Assembly: GCA_950295325.1 (NCBI GenBank)
Contig: OX485806.1
Location: 54,679,169-54,743,168, forward strand
DNA length: 64,000 nucleotides
DNA from: Polytrichum commune
Lineage: Eukaryota; Streptophyta; Polytrichopsida; Polytrichales; Polytrichaceae
Direction of reading: 5' to 3'
Shown here: piece after piece, positions 47,101 to 60,420 of the stretch
Position numbering within the stretch: position 1 is the first letter of the stretch
Layout of the letters: every line of letters starts with the position of its first letter
The notes under the pieces: model-generated
Seen by the model: the letters and a program-made list of their open reading frames with translations, nothing else
The model's database searches: none
What the model was told of the DNA's origin: nothing
Translations under genes and position numbers: made by a program

Positions 47101-48129
47101 GTTCTTTCTTGCATAGTGCTCACTCCATCGCTCTACACTAAATGTTATATTCTCTCGCACTCTCGCTACTTAGGTTAACCTTCTTCGCTTTCTTGCTCTA
47201 ATTGCTTGATTTCAAAAAGGTTTTAACATTCAGATGATCGTTACAGAACATTTAATTTATACCGACGATAGTTTTCACTCTTGATTTCCCAATCTAGTTC
47301 TTTACACATTCACGCTCTCTTGATTCTTGTTCATTTTTTTAGAGCTTATTCTTCTTTTTGATTCAAACTCTCTTTCACTTTGTGGTTGATCAATTTTCTC
47401 TCAATCTCTACCTACTCTTATCAATTCTTAAATACTCACTTTCCCAATATTGACTTGCTCAATTCTTCTCACAACTTCAAGCTTCGTCAATTGTAATCAC
47501 AACAATAGACAATGCTTTTCAATTTCTCATTAAGTCAATCAAAACAACCAAATTTTTTGACCAAGTTTCGGTCCTTCAAAGTAAATATTATTTGAAATAA
47601 TGATATACTAAAACGAGGATTGATAATCTTGCGGTGACAACTCAATTAACATAGAAAGTAGTTTAACTATTGTCTTCACACAATCTTTGTGCTAAGGGAG
47701 ACAAATTGGCTTAGTCTAACTATTCTCTCAAAGTTGCCTACATCAATACTTGCCTACATCCCTCCCGCTAGGCTCAACAAGGATTACAATAGTCTTTGTA
47801 AGCAACTATGGGCACCTACATTCATGCGTATAGTTATAAGCACCTTCCATAGCCTATAATTAATTATTTTCATTTGTCTGGATGTTATTCCATTCTCCTA
47901 CTACATGTCTGCCCATAGTTTAACTATTTGGCCAAACATTTGACACACATCCACTATATACAATGACAATCTAAATCTAAGTAGGTTGGTATTTCAATAG
48001 GATAATGATCTTTAGCACACGAGCAAGATTGTGCAAAAATGGTTGGCATCACAATCATTTCAACTCCTTCAATGGCATGCACAATCTTTGGATTTGAATC
48101 CCATTGAACACTTTGGACACTTTCCAAAC
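47101..48129. other. No gene recognised
   Basis: AT-rich sequence with a minus frame ending at 47,954. That frame (including HAIEGVEMIVMPTIFAQ) runs into the family B LTR and may be part of the interrupted host repeat. No other feature is supported. Confidence 0.4.
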
Positions 48130-49101
48130 TGTCGCAACCCTTGCTAGCCCCTTTGACAATCTTGCCAATTTTTAATTCTAGCAAAGGTTACGAGTGCTAA
48201 CCATTCGCATTCCGCCATGCTAATGGTTAGCTCCTCCTACCCCGGACCTTATAGTTCATAGGAGGGAACCAACCCTCCTACTTTGCTTTCGGGACTCACC
48301 CCTTAATCGGTAACCCATTCCTAGATGTGGACTTCCGTCCATAGAAGTCCGATCCCATGTTGATCATCGCGTTGCCGGAGCAACACTACAACAACCCGAA
48401 CCATACTAGGCAACTATGGTCTCACATTGGGCCAATGCCCATGGAGGCCGTGCCGTTCGGCCTCGGGTGGGTGAGGCCACACCACCTCACCCATATAAGC
48501 CTCTAGGACTCTACGCGGGGCCCCTACCCCACCGTCAACCAACCTCTTGTCTCTCTACCAAGAGTTGGGGCCAAGTGGACATTTTCCCTTAGCTGCTGGG
48601 CCTCGAAGCCCCCAGCAAGTTCAGACCATCATAACTTCCTTGTATGATGTCTGATGCTAACACAAAACCACTCCATCTTCATTTACGCTTCACGTAGATG
48701 CCAATGGACTCCTCACTTGCCCCATTCAAGCAAGTATTGACAAAGTTATGCCTGCTTCAACCTTGGCAGTCCCGGGAATCAGTCCCAGAAACTGCTGTAC
48801 CAGGGCGCTGTCCCGGTCCAGTGCCCCACTCAAATGGCCATAACTCCTAGCTCACACCTCCGATTGAGGTGTTCTTGAGCGTTCTAGAATCACCACACCA
48901 TGAGCTACGCGTAGCTCTTGGCCTTACCCTCATGCCTCCTAGTCTCCGTGGGTGGGAGGCGTTTTCAACGCCCGGGGCCCTCACCCACACTAGGATCACT
49001 TGGGCCCTCTCACCAACAGCGCCACAAGTCCCGGGTGTCACTCCGGGGTCCCCCTTGTGCCCATGGTGTTTTGGACACTCCTCATGGAGAGGTGCACTAC
49101 A
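48130..49101 (+). mobile_element. Solo LTR, family B
   Basis: LTR of 972 bp from TGTCGCAACCCTTGC to a CTACA end. Target copies are CAAAC (48,125-48,129) and CAAAT (49,102-49,106), one C/T difference. Open frames across it (48,869-49,228 plus, 49,203-48,847 minus) are not genes: they recur in other copies and run into flanking repeat sequence. Confidence 0.88.
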
Positions 49102-49439
49102 CAAATGGCGTTTGAATGAATTTATGAATCCTCCAAGAGATATCCAAAAATTGCAAGAGCATGTGTATGCAATGTATCCCAAGTTTAATGAACATGATTG
49201 CATGGCGCTTTATAAGAGCTCACCATGAAGAATTGATGTTTTGTTAAAAAATAAGGATTACTGGACCAATTACTAAAGATTTTGTACACAATTTGAACAA
49301 AAATGAGTATCCATACATAGTATCTCATTTGGCTTTGGAACATATTATTTTACTATCAATGTAATGTGAAATTTTGCATACATGTGCACAAATTTGTGCA
49401 ATATCATATGCAATTTTCAAATATTTAGAAAACATATCT

Positions 49440-49690
49440 GTGAAATGTTTGTGGTGTTTGTTGAAGTTCGGCATATTTATTCTCCCTTTTCCACTTACCA
49501 AACACAAGTATAATACTAAGACCTCATATCAGATTATACTCTTAGTATGTTGTGTATCATTTCTCATACATGTTTTGGAGGGCATTCCCTCCAAATTAAG
49601 TGTGCTACTAGCGTTTTCCGGCATTGGCTTATGTTATGTAGCATTTTTGGGTTTTTTCCAACAACAATTTGGATATAATGATTAGTGTTT
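49440..49690 (-). repeat. Chromovirus remnant: integrase tail fused to LTR E fragment
   Basis: In minus sense, a KLLLEKTQKCY segment near 49,670 matches the KLLVEKTRKIY part of the integrase at 38.3 kb. It is joined almost directly to the LTR E block (TAGTAGCACACTTAATTTGG near 49,610), with the chromodomain lost by deletion. Confidence 0.55.
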
Positions 49691-49699
49691 TGTGCTATA

Positions 49700-52600
49700 T
49701 TTGGCCACCAATAAAGGCCCTTGATTATTTGTTCCATTTTGCATATGAGTTAAGGTCATTACCATTATGGTCGTGTACCATTTTGATTGGATGTTTGATT
49801 TGGTATCCCACAATATATATTTGATTTTCTCCATTTCCAAATTCTTTGTGTAATTCTCCTTCTTCTATGTAGTAAATTTTGTGGTATTTTGTTGTCAATT
49901 TTTGTTTTGTATAAGCCTTGTTATTCCTTAATTCTTCCGTAAGTCAAATATTCCATGATTGGCATCCGTCAATCTTTAAGGGTATTATTTCCCTTTGGTA
50001 TTTTGAAAGTACTACCCTTTAGTTGATTGCATGTGTGACCATTTTTAACGTAATCTCAAATGTCAAGACCAATGGTAGGCTAGCAAAAACTCCATGACAG
50101 AAAAATTCCAACATTTTATTGGTTGTCTAGTGTTCTCCGAGAAGTTCGTCAAAAAATTTTCTTATCCAATTTTTTGGAAGGCATGATTGAGGCCCTTCAC
50201 TTGCAATAATTTTCTTCATTCTTTTTTTCCTTCGATGGTGAAAAATCGATTTCGATTTGCAATTTGTTCTTGTTTTTTATGGGTCAATTTGTCATGGTTT
50301 ATTTTTCAAAATTCTAAATAATCAATGGAGGGGTTGCTCCAATGTGTTAAAGATTCTGCACTTAATGTATTTTTAGGTTTTTAATTCATAGCTTCTCATT
50401 TGGTGTTGGTGTCAAGCATACATTCTTTACATTCGTATTTAACATGATATCTGATGTCCACTTCTATTGTAGGCCACCACAACTTCGTGTTAGGCATATT
50501 TGAGTATCTCCATTTGGAAGTAACCTTGACAAGGTTCCCCCCTTTAGAAAGGATTGTTTGCATTTGTTTGCCCATCGTGTTTGTTTCTCCTTGGTAATAT
50601 TGTCCCCTAGTATTTAAAGTATGGCGTTCTCTGGTTTGTCACGTTGTTTTTTTTGTAGTAGATTCATCTCCTAATATCGAGTTTGGTATTAGGGCGTCGT
50701 TTTCTTGGTTATGTATCGGTCTTTCATTTTTGTGAGTAGATTGAGCATTTTTCACAATAATTTGTTATATTTTTTTCTTGTTGGCCACCAATAAAGCCCA
50801 GTTAACAGTTAACATCCAAGTGTTTTAAAAGGTTTGATGACTTCCTTCTTGTTTGTGTGCATCTGCGATTATCACCTCGATGATTTGTCCAACTATACAT
50901 GTTTTTGGTTCTCCACTTGGATTGAATTGTACCAATTTATCATCATCTATCATGTATGGTTCACTTGCTCTTCTTATGTGTGTTTGTTCTTCTTTTGTAA
51001 CTTTTGGTGATAATAACCTCCCATGCTTAAGATATTAATTATTTCAGTGGTTTTCTCCAATCCTTTCCTGGTTGTACATGTACCATATACATTTTCTAGG
51101 CATGGTGTGTCGTTTCCTCTACTTATATTCATTAATTTGATTGTTTTGCATGTATGTAGTCATCTTCAAGTGTTTCAATGCAAAACAAATTTGCATCCGG
51201 TAGTTGGTCGTTCACTCATGTAGGTGGTTCTCCATTATCAATGCGAGAAAGGTGATCCGCCATAACATGATGTATTCCAAGCGTGTATACAATCTCAAAG
51301 TTGTATTATTGTGGAAAAAACATCCACCTTGAGATTTTCCCTGAGACTATAGGTCTATCTATCAAATATACTAAAGCTTGGTAATCCACATAGAACACAA
51401 AATGATTAGCCAAGAGGTAGTGTTAGAATTTTTTTACCGAATATACCATTGCTAATGTTTCTCGTTTAGTTGTACTATATTTTTTCTCTACTTGATTTAG
51501 TAACTGGTTTGCGTAGTAGATTGGCAAGTCAATTTTCTCATTTGCATTTTGTGTTCATAGCCTTGTAATGGCTATGTTTGATGCATCACAATAGACATGG
51601 AATTCCATTGACCAATTTGGAGCCATCAATAAAGGTGTTGTAGTTAAAAACCTCTTAACTAGCTCAAATGTTTGTTGGCATGGGGTTGTCCATTCACATG
51701 CTTTATTTTTTTGAAGAAAACATAAAAAGGTCTTGTAATATGTGCAAACATCCATATAAATTGCCTATGGTACGTTACCGAGCCTAAGAAAGCTTGTACG
51801 CTTTTGACATTGGTTGGTGGTGGTAAATTTTGGATGACAGAGAATTTTTTGGGATCTATCAATAATTCTTCTTTGCAAAACATGTGGCCAAGGAGTCTTC
51901 CCGAGGTTACGCAAATCATGCATTTCTTCGGATTAAGACTTAATCCACACTCTCCGCATCGTTGAAGAAAAACTTAAGGGGATTGATGTGAACTGCCTTT
52001 GTTTTATATACACTTAAATTGTCTAGAAATATTTTCATAAAATCATTCAAATATTTTGCAAAAAATGTCATTATTTCTCTTTGAAAGGTAGATGGTGCAT
52101 TTAGTGACATGACCTTAGTAGCATTGATTCCCCATTTTGTAATGAAACATGTTTTTGGTTGACCTTCCGGAGCGATTTTCACTTGGTTGTAAGCATTAAA
52201 TCCATCTAATAAAGTTAACATCTCATGACCGGCTAACGTTTTGGTGATCTCCTTTGTAAATGATAATGGAAATGGGTCAGACTTTGTCATCCCATTAAAT
52301 TTCCGTTAATCCACACATATTTTTAACGTCCTGTTCTTTTAATGATCAATCACTATAGGTGAGAGCCATTATGCTCTATCTATCAGATATATCAATTCAA
52401 CCTTGAATAGTTTGTCGATTTCATTTTTAATTTTGCTACATAATTTGGATTCATATCATACTTATTTTGCTTGATTGGCTTGGTATTAGGCTTGAGTTCT
52501 ATTTTGTGCTCACAAATATGAGGTGGTATATGTTTTATGTCTTCATACATCCATGCAAACACATCTTTGTAATCCCTTAGTATCTCAATTAATTGTTCCT

Positions 52601-52700
52601 CATAGGTAGTGTCAAGTTCCCATCCTATTCTTATTATCTTGGGATTTTTTGTTGCTCCAAGGATTTTTTTTGACCATGTCTTCATATTCAATGTTCCAAC
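49700..52700 (-). pseudogene. Ty3/gypsy pol: RT, RNase H, integrase N-terminus
   Basis: In minus sense: frame 52,691-52,392 holds the region before RT (EILRDYKDVFAWMYEDIK, HKIELKPNTKPIKQ). Frame 52,290-51,940 is RT (LLDGFNAYNQVKIAPEGQPK), with the active site near FLDNLSVY, where the family has DD, so the second Asp is Asn. Frame 51,919-51,659 includes PTNVKSVQAFLGSVTYHRQFI. RNase H follows: VYCDASN near 51,580 and a HHVMADHLSRID-like segment near 51,250. A weak integrase zinc segment lies near 50,100-50,300. There are many stops and shifts. The gag at 53.5-56.7 kb is probably the same element. Confidence 0.8.
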
Positions 52701-53499
52701 TAGAAATCATTTTTCTTTTTACCGTTTTGGATGTTGGTGTCCGATCAAATACTTATCCTCTTTATTCATTTTATAAAAGTGAGATGAATAAACCGGATTT
52801 TCTCCCACATGTTATTTTTGCTTAGAAATCATTGCTTTGAGTTTTGAAATTTGTTTTCCATACTTCTTGTTAGTTTTTAGGGTTTTTCTTTGAGTGGTGT
52901 TGTGGCATCAATATTCTCCATGCTTTCTTTTTCAATGTTGGCCACTCGGCTTCATATAGTTGTTTTAATCTTTCAACTTCCACATCTGCTATGTGGTGTA
53001 AGCTTTGTAAAACTTGATAGACTACGTGCTCATGCTCATTTGTTAGTCTGGATTCCTATGCATAGCATTCAATATTAAGTGGTCTTGATGAATATAGAAA
53101 CTTTGGTCTTTGATTTGTACCGATGCATACATCCATCCCTTCTTGGTATAAAATTAAATGATTTTTCCCCAAACATGCTTGGCACATACTTGAGTAGTTA
53201 TTCTCTTAATTCTCCAATTTGAGTACAATTACAATAATTTTAAAGGTCAACCCTCCAATGTTGATTTTCAAATTCTTGATAATTCCAAATGATGTCATTT
53301 TTCTTTGGTATGCCATTTTCATTGCAAATGGTAATGCTTCAAGGTATTTCTCCAAGCTTAGTTTCTACATTAAAGTATATGTGATTATATTCACTCCCGA
53401 TCCTCCATCTAATAACACACTATGTATTATCTTATTTTGGGCCCATACTATGATCATAGGTATCTCTTCATCAAAATCCTTTGTGGTTAAGAGGTATGT

Positions 53500-56400
53500 T
53501 TGAAGGCTTTCTTGCAAATCTCATCCACTTGTATGGATTGCTTTAAGTACTTTTCTTTTGCAATAGAAGGCTATCTCCAATAGTTTCCCTATCATTATAT
53601 TAGATTGAGTTGAATTTAACACTCTCTTGATTTGCCCAACCGTTGATTGGGGTTTTTTTACTTTTGCTTTATTTTGATGCTCTGCTCCAAGATCTCTTGG
53701 CACTAGTAGATCTTTGCATGTTTCTTGTTGTAATTCTTTGATTATATCAATTATTTGGAGGTGAATCTCATGTTTTTTCTTCCATTTAGAGTCATATGGT
53801 GTTTTTTGCACCTTTTGTGACTTTTCCCTTTTACGCCTCTTCTTTGGCTCATTCTCATTTTTGCTTTATTCCTAGCTATTTTTGTCACATATTTCCACAA
53901 TATTTTGTTCATCTTTATCATTATCACTATCACTATCATATGAGTTTTTACCCCTTGCTTCTTCTTTCTCATTTTTTTAATTGTCTGTTGCATTTTTTTC
54001 CGTAGAGTTTTTCTTGTCATTGCTCTCTGGGCTCTTATCATTACATTCACACTTGGTGTTACCGCATTTTCCGCCATTGTGGATTTCTTTGAGTATTCAA
54101 TTGCATGTTGTTTATGCTTTCTAGAAAATGAACATGTTATGACCCTGTTGGTGAGAATAATAGCATTCGTCGACATTGCCTTCCCATCGTGGTAGGCTTG
54201 TGTGTTCGATTCTTGGCGTAGCTTTTTGGCTCATACTATCCATCATCCCTTTGGGGTATTCCAATTTTCCATGACTAATATGTTGTTTGGGTTGCTTGGA
54301 TAGAGGTATGTTTCATCCTTTGGGTAATATTGGCTTCAATAGGGAAATATTGCATCATTCTGGTATGGATTGTTATACAGATATTGAACTCCTTTTTGGT
54401 ATTCTTGCCTGTAATACGGGTATCCATCATCCCTTTGATTATCTCTCCTTTGATAGGGGTATATGTTATCTCACCCATTCTCTTTGAACCGCAATTACTC
54501 ATCATTCTTTGCTCGTGGAGGAGTTATTTCAGCTTTCAACAATTGTTCATTTGTGGTTGTACTTGATTCACATCATATCTCATTTCTATTATCATGTCTC
54601 TCATATACACATTCATTTGTGTTGTGGTCGGTGCGATTGCGATTTGAGCAAAAGTTTGATTGACATTCATTTGGATAATGGCTTTCATTGCAGCATCTTC
54701 GGCAAGTGACTCCCATCCTAAACTTTTGGCTACCAATGGCCAATCTTTCTATCCATAGTTTTAGAATTTTTAAGTTGTCCTTAGTGATATCGATTTATTA
54801 AATTTAAATTTTTTTTTTACTTCTTCTTTCGATTGTCCTCATCGGAATTGCTACTGGATTCTTCATTTGAATATTTTTCCCTCATTTTTACCTTTTTCAT
54901 ATTTCCTATCTTTATTTTTGTACAGAAGTAAGTGTTTTTTTCACAATGTCACTTGGTATTATATTTACATATTTTTTGCACTCTTTCCTTAGTCTATTTA
55001 TAAACCAAGTTTTTTTAATTTGTTCTCCGAGTGCTAGATGAATTTTTGTTGCTACCACCATTACCCACTGATTTTTTTTATTTTTTATTTTTACATGCAA
55101 TAAGTTGTTGATACTTTTTTTTTTCCGATTTGGTTGATCAGAATCGTTGTATGAAACTTGTTCTTATGTTATTCCAATTCATAAAATGGTTGGCGGGAAA
55201 TTGAGTGTACCATTCTAGTGTTTTTTTTAGGGTTACCTGAAATAACCTTAATTTTGCTGCATCAATCCCTTTTTGTTTTCCTTAACATATTTTGACAAAT
55301 TTTGTATGAAGGTGTCGGGGTCACTTTTCCCCTTGTATGTAGGTAGAGGTATTTTCCCTCTTCTTGGCAAAGGTGGTACAACCCTCAACATTGCCATATT
55401 AGTACCACTTCCTCTACATCCGGAATCTCTAAGATTTTTCCGTAGTGGAATTGTTCCGGAATTGGTTGTTTTTTCATAAAATCGTTATTGATGTTCTCTC
55501 TTCACTTTATATTTGTATGGGTTCTTCACTAGTCAAAAATTAGGTTCCCATTAGATTCTCTTATGATTCTTGGTAAAAATCTAGATTTTAAAGGATTCCC
55601 TCTATAGTCTTTGTTTCAAATGTTCATGATTTTTATTATTTATTTTGTTGATCCTGGACCCGTAGGATAGTTGTTGATCTAGGTTTTTGTCAGTATTTGA
55701 TAATGATAGTGAGGATGATCTAGATAGTTCAAGACCTTCGATTTTTGCCCTTACACGTTTTTTGTAACATTCTGCTCATTCTTTTCTTAGTCTCACGGTT
55801 TTTTTTTCTGTGTTATTGGGGTTTACTCCATGTTGTATATGATTAATGTGATTACGTTTGGCCTCAACCTCTCTCCTAAATGATGGCAAACTACTCCGCT
55901 CTCTAGTGTCTTCCTTTTTGTTATACATTAACACTACTTAGCATGACCTTAAATCACCTTAGTCGGCCCTCTCGGCTTCAACTATGTGCATCTATATTCA
56001 CCTATTTGCTAATGTTTTCCTTAATACACATTTCTTTTCTTCTTTTGACTCAATTTAATTTTATCCTCTTCCCTGATTGAATTTTTTTGATAGATCTGTC
56101 TCAAGATTTTGACTTCGTTCCTCCTCGCTCATTATTCTTTAATTTCCCTGGATCGTTATAAAAAATCATTAGTACCTTTTCAAAATAAAAATTGTATTAT
56201 AATTATTTTTGTGGGTGGTGGTAACCTCTATGACTTGTGGCGTCCTTAGCCCACATTCCGATTCCAATTATCCCATGATTCCATACATTTGAGAATTTAT
56301 CCACTTGTAGCTCTTCCAATAGTTCGTTTATTCTCCTATCAAACTGAAAACGATAAGTAAGTCCAAAATTTTTATGAGATTTTTTGTTTCTTTCTTATTA

Positions 56401-56690
56401 TATACTTTGTTCATGTTCCACATTAAGTCGTGGAACCTCTTTACTCTTTTCCATTGAGCTAGTATCTTATTATTCCAACTAGACTTTGGGTATTCCCACA
56501 GCCAACGATTCACGAGTCTTTTAGTATCTGTGTCTTTCACAAGATCATTAATTATGTACGACTTATTTACGTTTGTATTCTCCACACTTTGCAAAATCTC
56601 CCTTCTTATAATTTGACGTGTCAAGTGGTTCATTGAAGTAATTTTGTTTGGAGCTCTATCACGGTATGTGGCATCGGTGGCCACAACTTA
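53500..56690 (-). pseudogene. Ty3/gypsy gag and leader of the same minus-strand element
   Basis: In minus sense the frame 56,684-56,328 (start MATDATYRDRAPNK) looks like the gag N-terminus, with basic and Trp-containing segments. Zinc knuckles lie near 54,700-54,610 (CRRCCNESHYPNEC and a second C/H cluster). Lys-rich frames 54,176-53,751 and 53,811-53,521 follow toward pol. The order gag then pol (49.7-52.7 kb) on the minus strand fits one old element of about 7 kb. No LTR was identified beyond 56,690. Confidence 0.6.
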
Positions 56691-57289
56691 TCCGTGGGAT
56701 TTCATTCATTTAGATTTGGATGGATGAATTCTAGAAGTTGGAGAGATGTTCCTAAATAAGGAACCTCCTCCTTAGCTTGGCATTCTTGCCAAGTCAAGCC
56801 TTGTGAGTGAGTGTATAGAGAGGGTTTGTTTGAGGTGAAGATTGCATGTTTATGCAATAAAATCTTAAGTTCTTCTCCTTTTACTTACAATCATGGATTC
56901 TCCCATGATGGAGTGAGAGACAACTTGATTCATTATGTGCATTTGAAGAGAGAATTAGAATTTTTACTAGGGTTTGACTATCTTCCTTCTCGTTTGGCAA
57001 TAATCATTTTTATTTTATTTTTATTTTTCTCTCTTAAGATATAACATGAAAAAAAAACGCAAGCACAAGGAGTGGCAAAGTTGCAGAGTGTTAGAACAAA
57101 AAACATCGCGGATTTGGAAAGTTATAAGAAGAATTTTTTTTTGTGAATGGCACATTAAAGTGACTTATGATGATGAATCGTTGAATTGTCCACAAAATTT
57201 CTTGTCAATTAGTCGCTTGCAATTTTGGATTCATGCCATTGAGCTCTAAGATAGCACTATTGATTCTAATTCAAATATAAATTCATTAA

Positions 57290-57993
57290 TTAAATAAAAA
57301 AGAGAAGAAGGAGATGACTTTGGGAGCTGAAACCCTTGGTTGGCTCCGGTAATTCTTGGCTGTAACGGCCATCCGGCTTGCAGCAGGCAGACAATCCCTC
57401 CCTCCTCCCTTCTCCCTCTTTCCTTCTCTTCCCCCCCCTGTCTAGGCCCATACCTATATCCGTTGTCTCCCCCCCTTGTCCCCCCTTCCTTCCTTGTCTA
57501 GGCCCTTCCCTCTCCCCTTTCTTTCCCATGGCAAGCGCGGTTGTGTGCAGTCTATTTCAATTCATGCTTAAGTGTTGTTTGAAGAAGAAGATCCAGTGTT
57601 GGAATTACATTATTTTTTGTATTTTGTTTTGGTATCTTCCCCCGTGGCGAGTTATGTTGCTGGAAATTATTGGCATTGTCCTATTTTGTATTATGCTAGC
57701 TTGTGATAAGGTATCGTGGAGTGAGGTCGGAGTGTTTACCGACGGAATTTTTGTGTGTGCACCAAATGGGCAATATTTGTATTCCCTAATGGTGAGGTTG
57801 GGTTAATGACCAATAAACCATAAGGTTGGTGGTGGTTGTAAGTGCAAGTTTTTTTTCATATTTTTTATTTTTATGTTGATATTTGATTAATGTAGATTGT
57901 TGGCTGGAGTTACATGACTTATTATGAATTTTTGGTTACAATTCAAAGCCAATATTATCATTCTCCATTTTCTAGAAGCATTGGAAGGTTGAT
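57290..57993. other. Polypyrimidine-rich tract and flank of LTR D
   Basis: From about 57,393 to 57,530 the plus strand is almost entirely C and T with a few breaks. The open frames across it are low-complexity (Pro/Ser/Leu or Gly/Arg/Glu). No gene is supported. Confidence 0.7.
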
Positions 57994-59213
57994 TGTGGTG
58001 TTTTTGGGCACCCCCTTCCGAGGGAGCCTAAAAATACCGCACATGCCCTTCGGTGAGGGTGGCCTGCCTTGGCAGGTGCCCAAGCCGAACCCGGGTGTTT
58101 TGATATTTAATGGGTGTTTTGGGTTTACGGAGGAATTTGATAATCGCGTCGTATCCTTCCGATAGGTTGTGCCTAGATTTTAAGTGCCTAAGGTTATTAT
58201 CAAGTTTCCTAACTTAATGCCTAATCTATCATAGTCTACACGCAGACGCACCAGCCTTGGGATCAAGGCAACCTAACCCTAATGAATGAAATAATCTTAA
58301 GTTTTACCTTGGGCCACCTCTAATTCTTTACTTCATATATATGAAATTCACTAAACGGGGGGACCTTAATTAAGTCCCACCCTCTCAACCTTCATTCTTA
58401 GTTTATGGTTGATTGAATAAAGCCTATGTTACTAAGTTCATAATTTATGGCATCACCACCTACCTATTTGGTGCACACCCTATCTCAAACCCTTCAAGGC
58501 CCTCTGTGGGTTCTTTGAAGGTTGATTGATATTTACACCCTCCGATCTTTGTCGTCGGAGGGGTAGTTTCAATTCTCCGAGTTAAGTTTCCGGTTGGTTT
58601 TTGCCCACGGGGTCGTACGAATTTTGTTGGTTATTAATTAATTTAACACGGTTTGACCACGAAAATTGAACTTGATGGGACCGGAGAATAATGCAACATG
58701 TGTATTCAACTTGCACAATCTTCAAGGGTTGGGGCCATCACCTTCAACCCTTGAGGCCAACAACATGATGGTGGTTTCATGGGTCATTACTCCCACTTTA
58801 CCACCTATCAACATACACAGTGGTCATGCCAGTGATTAACCCGGCTTCACCACACACGAACGAGCTATGAATGGAAAGCTACTACCACAACATTTAATCG
58901 AAAGGCTCCGCATACATGGGAGTTAGATGCCCCCCTAGCCTTACATGGATAGTTGGATTGGGGTGAAAATTTACCTTTGCCGCATTTCCTCCATTCCTAA
59001 ATTGAATGGTGTAGGGTTAAAAAACTTACCGAGTGACTCCCATCTAGGTTTGGTGATGGTTGGTGTGGAATCCCTACTCCAACGCTAGGCCGCCCACAAC
59101 ACCAACTCGTACCCGCCAACCTTGGATGGACAAACCTCTTCTCGTAAGGCAGCAGACATCCCTTCGCTTAAACGACCACAACTTTTATTCACAAGAAAGT
59201 CAACTCTTATATT

Positions 59214-60420
59214 TTAAGAGGCAGCTATGATACCTTCTGTCGCGTACCTCTCCATGAGGAGTGCCCGAAACACCATGGGCACAAGGGGAACCCCAGAGTG
59301 ACACCCGGGACTTGTGGCACCGTTGGTGAGAGGGCCCAAGTGATCCTAGTGTGGGTGAGGGCCCCGGGCGTTGCGAACGCCTCCCACCCATGGAGACTAG
59401 GAGGCATGAGGGTAAGGCCATGAGCTATGTGGAGTTCATGGCGTGGTAATTCTAGAATGCTCAAGATCACCTCAAGCCGAGGTGTGAGCTAGGAGTTATG
59501 GCCATTTGAGTGGGGCGCTGTCCCGGGACAGCGCCCTGGTACAGCAGTGCCTGGGAGTGATTCCCGGGACTGCCAAAGTTCAAACAGACATAACTTCCTC
59601 AAGATTTGCCCAAATGGGGCAAGTGAGGAGTCCATAGGCATCTACGTGAAGCGTAGATGAAGATGGAGTGGTTGGTTGTTCTGATCAGACTTTATACAAG
59701 GAAGTTATGATGGTCTGAAGCTGCTGGGGGGGTTCTAGGCCCAGCAGCTAAAGGAAAATGTCCACTTGGCCCCAACTCTTGGTAGAGAGACAAGAGGTTG
59801 GTTGACGGTGGGGTAGGGGCCCCGCGTAGAGTCCTAAAGGCTTATATGGGTGAGGTGGTGTGGCCTCACCCACCCAAGGCCAAACGGCACGGCCTCCATG
59901 GGCATTGGCCCAATGTGAGGCCATAGTTGCCTAGTATGGTTCGGGTTGTTGTAGTGTTGCTCCGGCAATGCGATGATCAACATAGGATTGGACTTCCATG
60001 GATGGAAGTCCACATTTGGGAATTGGTTACCGATTAAGGGGTGAGTCCCGAAAGTAAAGTAGGAGGGTTGGTTCCCCTCCTATGAACTATATGGTCCGGG
60101 GTAGGAGGAGCTAACCATTAGCATGGCGGAATGCGAATGGTTAGCACTCGTAACCTTTGCTAGAAATAAAAATTGGCAAGATTTTTAAGGGGACTAGCAA
60201 GGGTTGCGACACCTTCATTCAAACACTCATAACTTTCACTTTTTAAATCCGATTGTAACAAACTTATACTTTCTAGAAAACTAACAACACGAATTATAAT
60301 GCGTTAGAATATCAAAAAAATTGAATCATTTCTCTTTTAGTTATGCGCTTGCAAAGTCAGCGCTTGTAATTTAAGAGGCAGGTGAGACACCTTCATTCAA
60401 ACACTCATAACTTTTGCTTC
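59214..60420. repeat. Tandem pair of a ~178-bp unit inside LTR D
   Basis: TTAAGAGGCAG, then a few bases, then ACCTTC occurs at 59,214 and again at 60,371, each followed (the first after the nested LTR) by ATTCAAACACTCATAAC. After removing the nested LTR and one target copy, the spacing is about 178 bp. The second unit is the empty site of the family B insertion in the first. Confidence 0.8.
59238..60211 (-). mobile_element. Solo LTR, family B, youngest-looking copy
   Basis: LTR of 974 bp with mirrored ends TGTCGC and GCGACA and identical target copies CCTTC (59,233-59,237 and 60,212-60,216). It contains a 24-bp perfect palindrome at 59,513-59,536. Minus frames 59,421-59,200 and 59,470-59,225 recur in other copies and are not genes. 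Confidence 0.95.

Noticed and set aside
48847..49228. Protein genes on both strands near 49 kb and the similar frames near 17.8, 36.8, 42.1 and 59.3 kb
   Set aside because: They are frames of the repeated LTR B sequence, read in different phases in different copies.
57378..57806. Membrane protein frame over the pyrimidine tract
   Set aside because: Its first 50 codons are low-complexity translation of a C/T tract, with no family resemblance.
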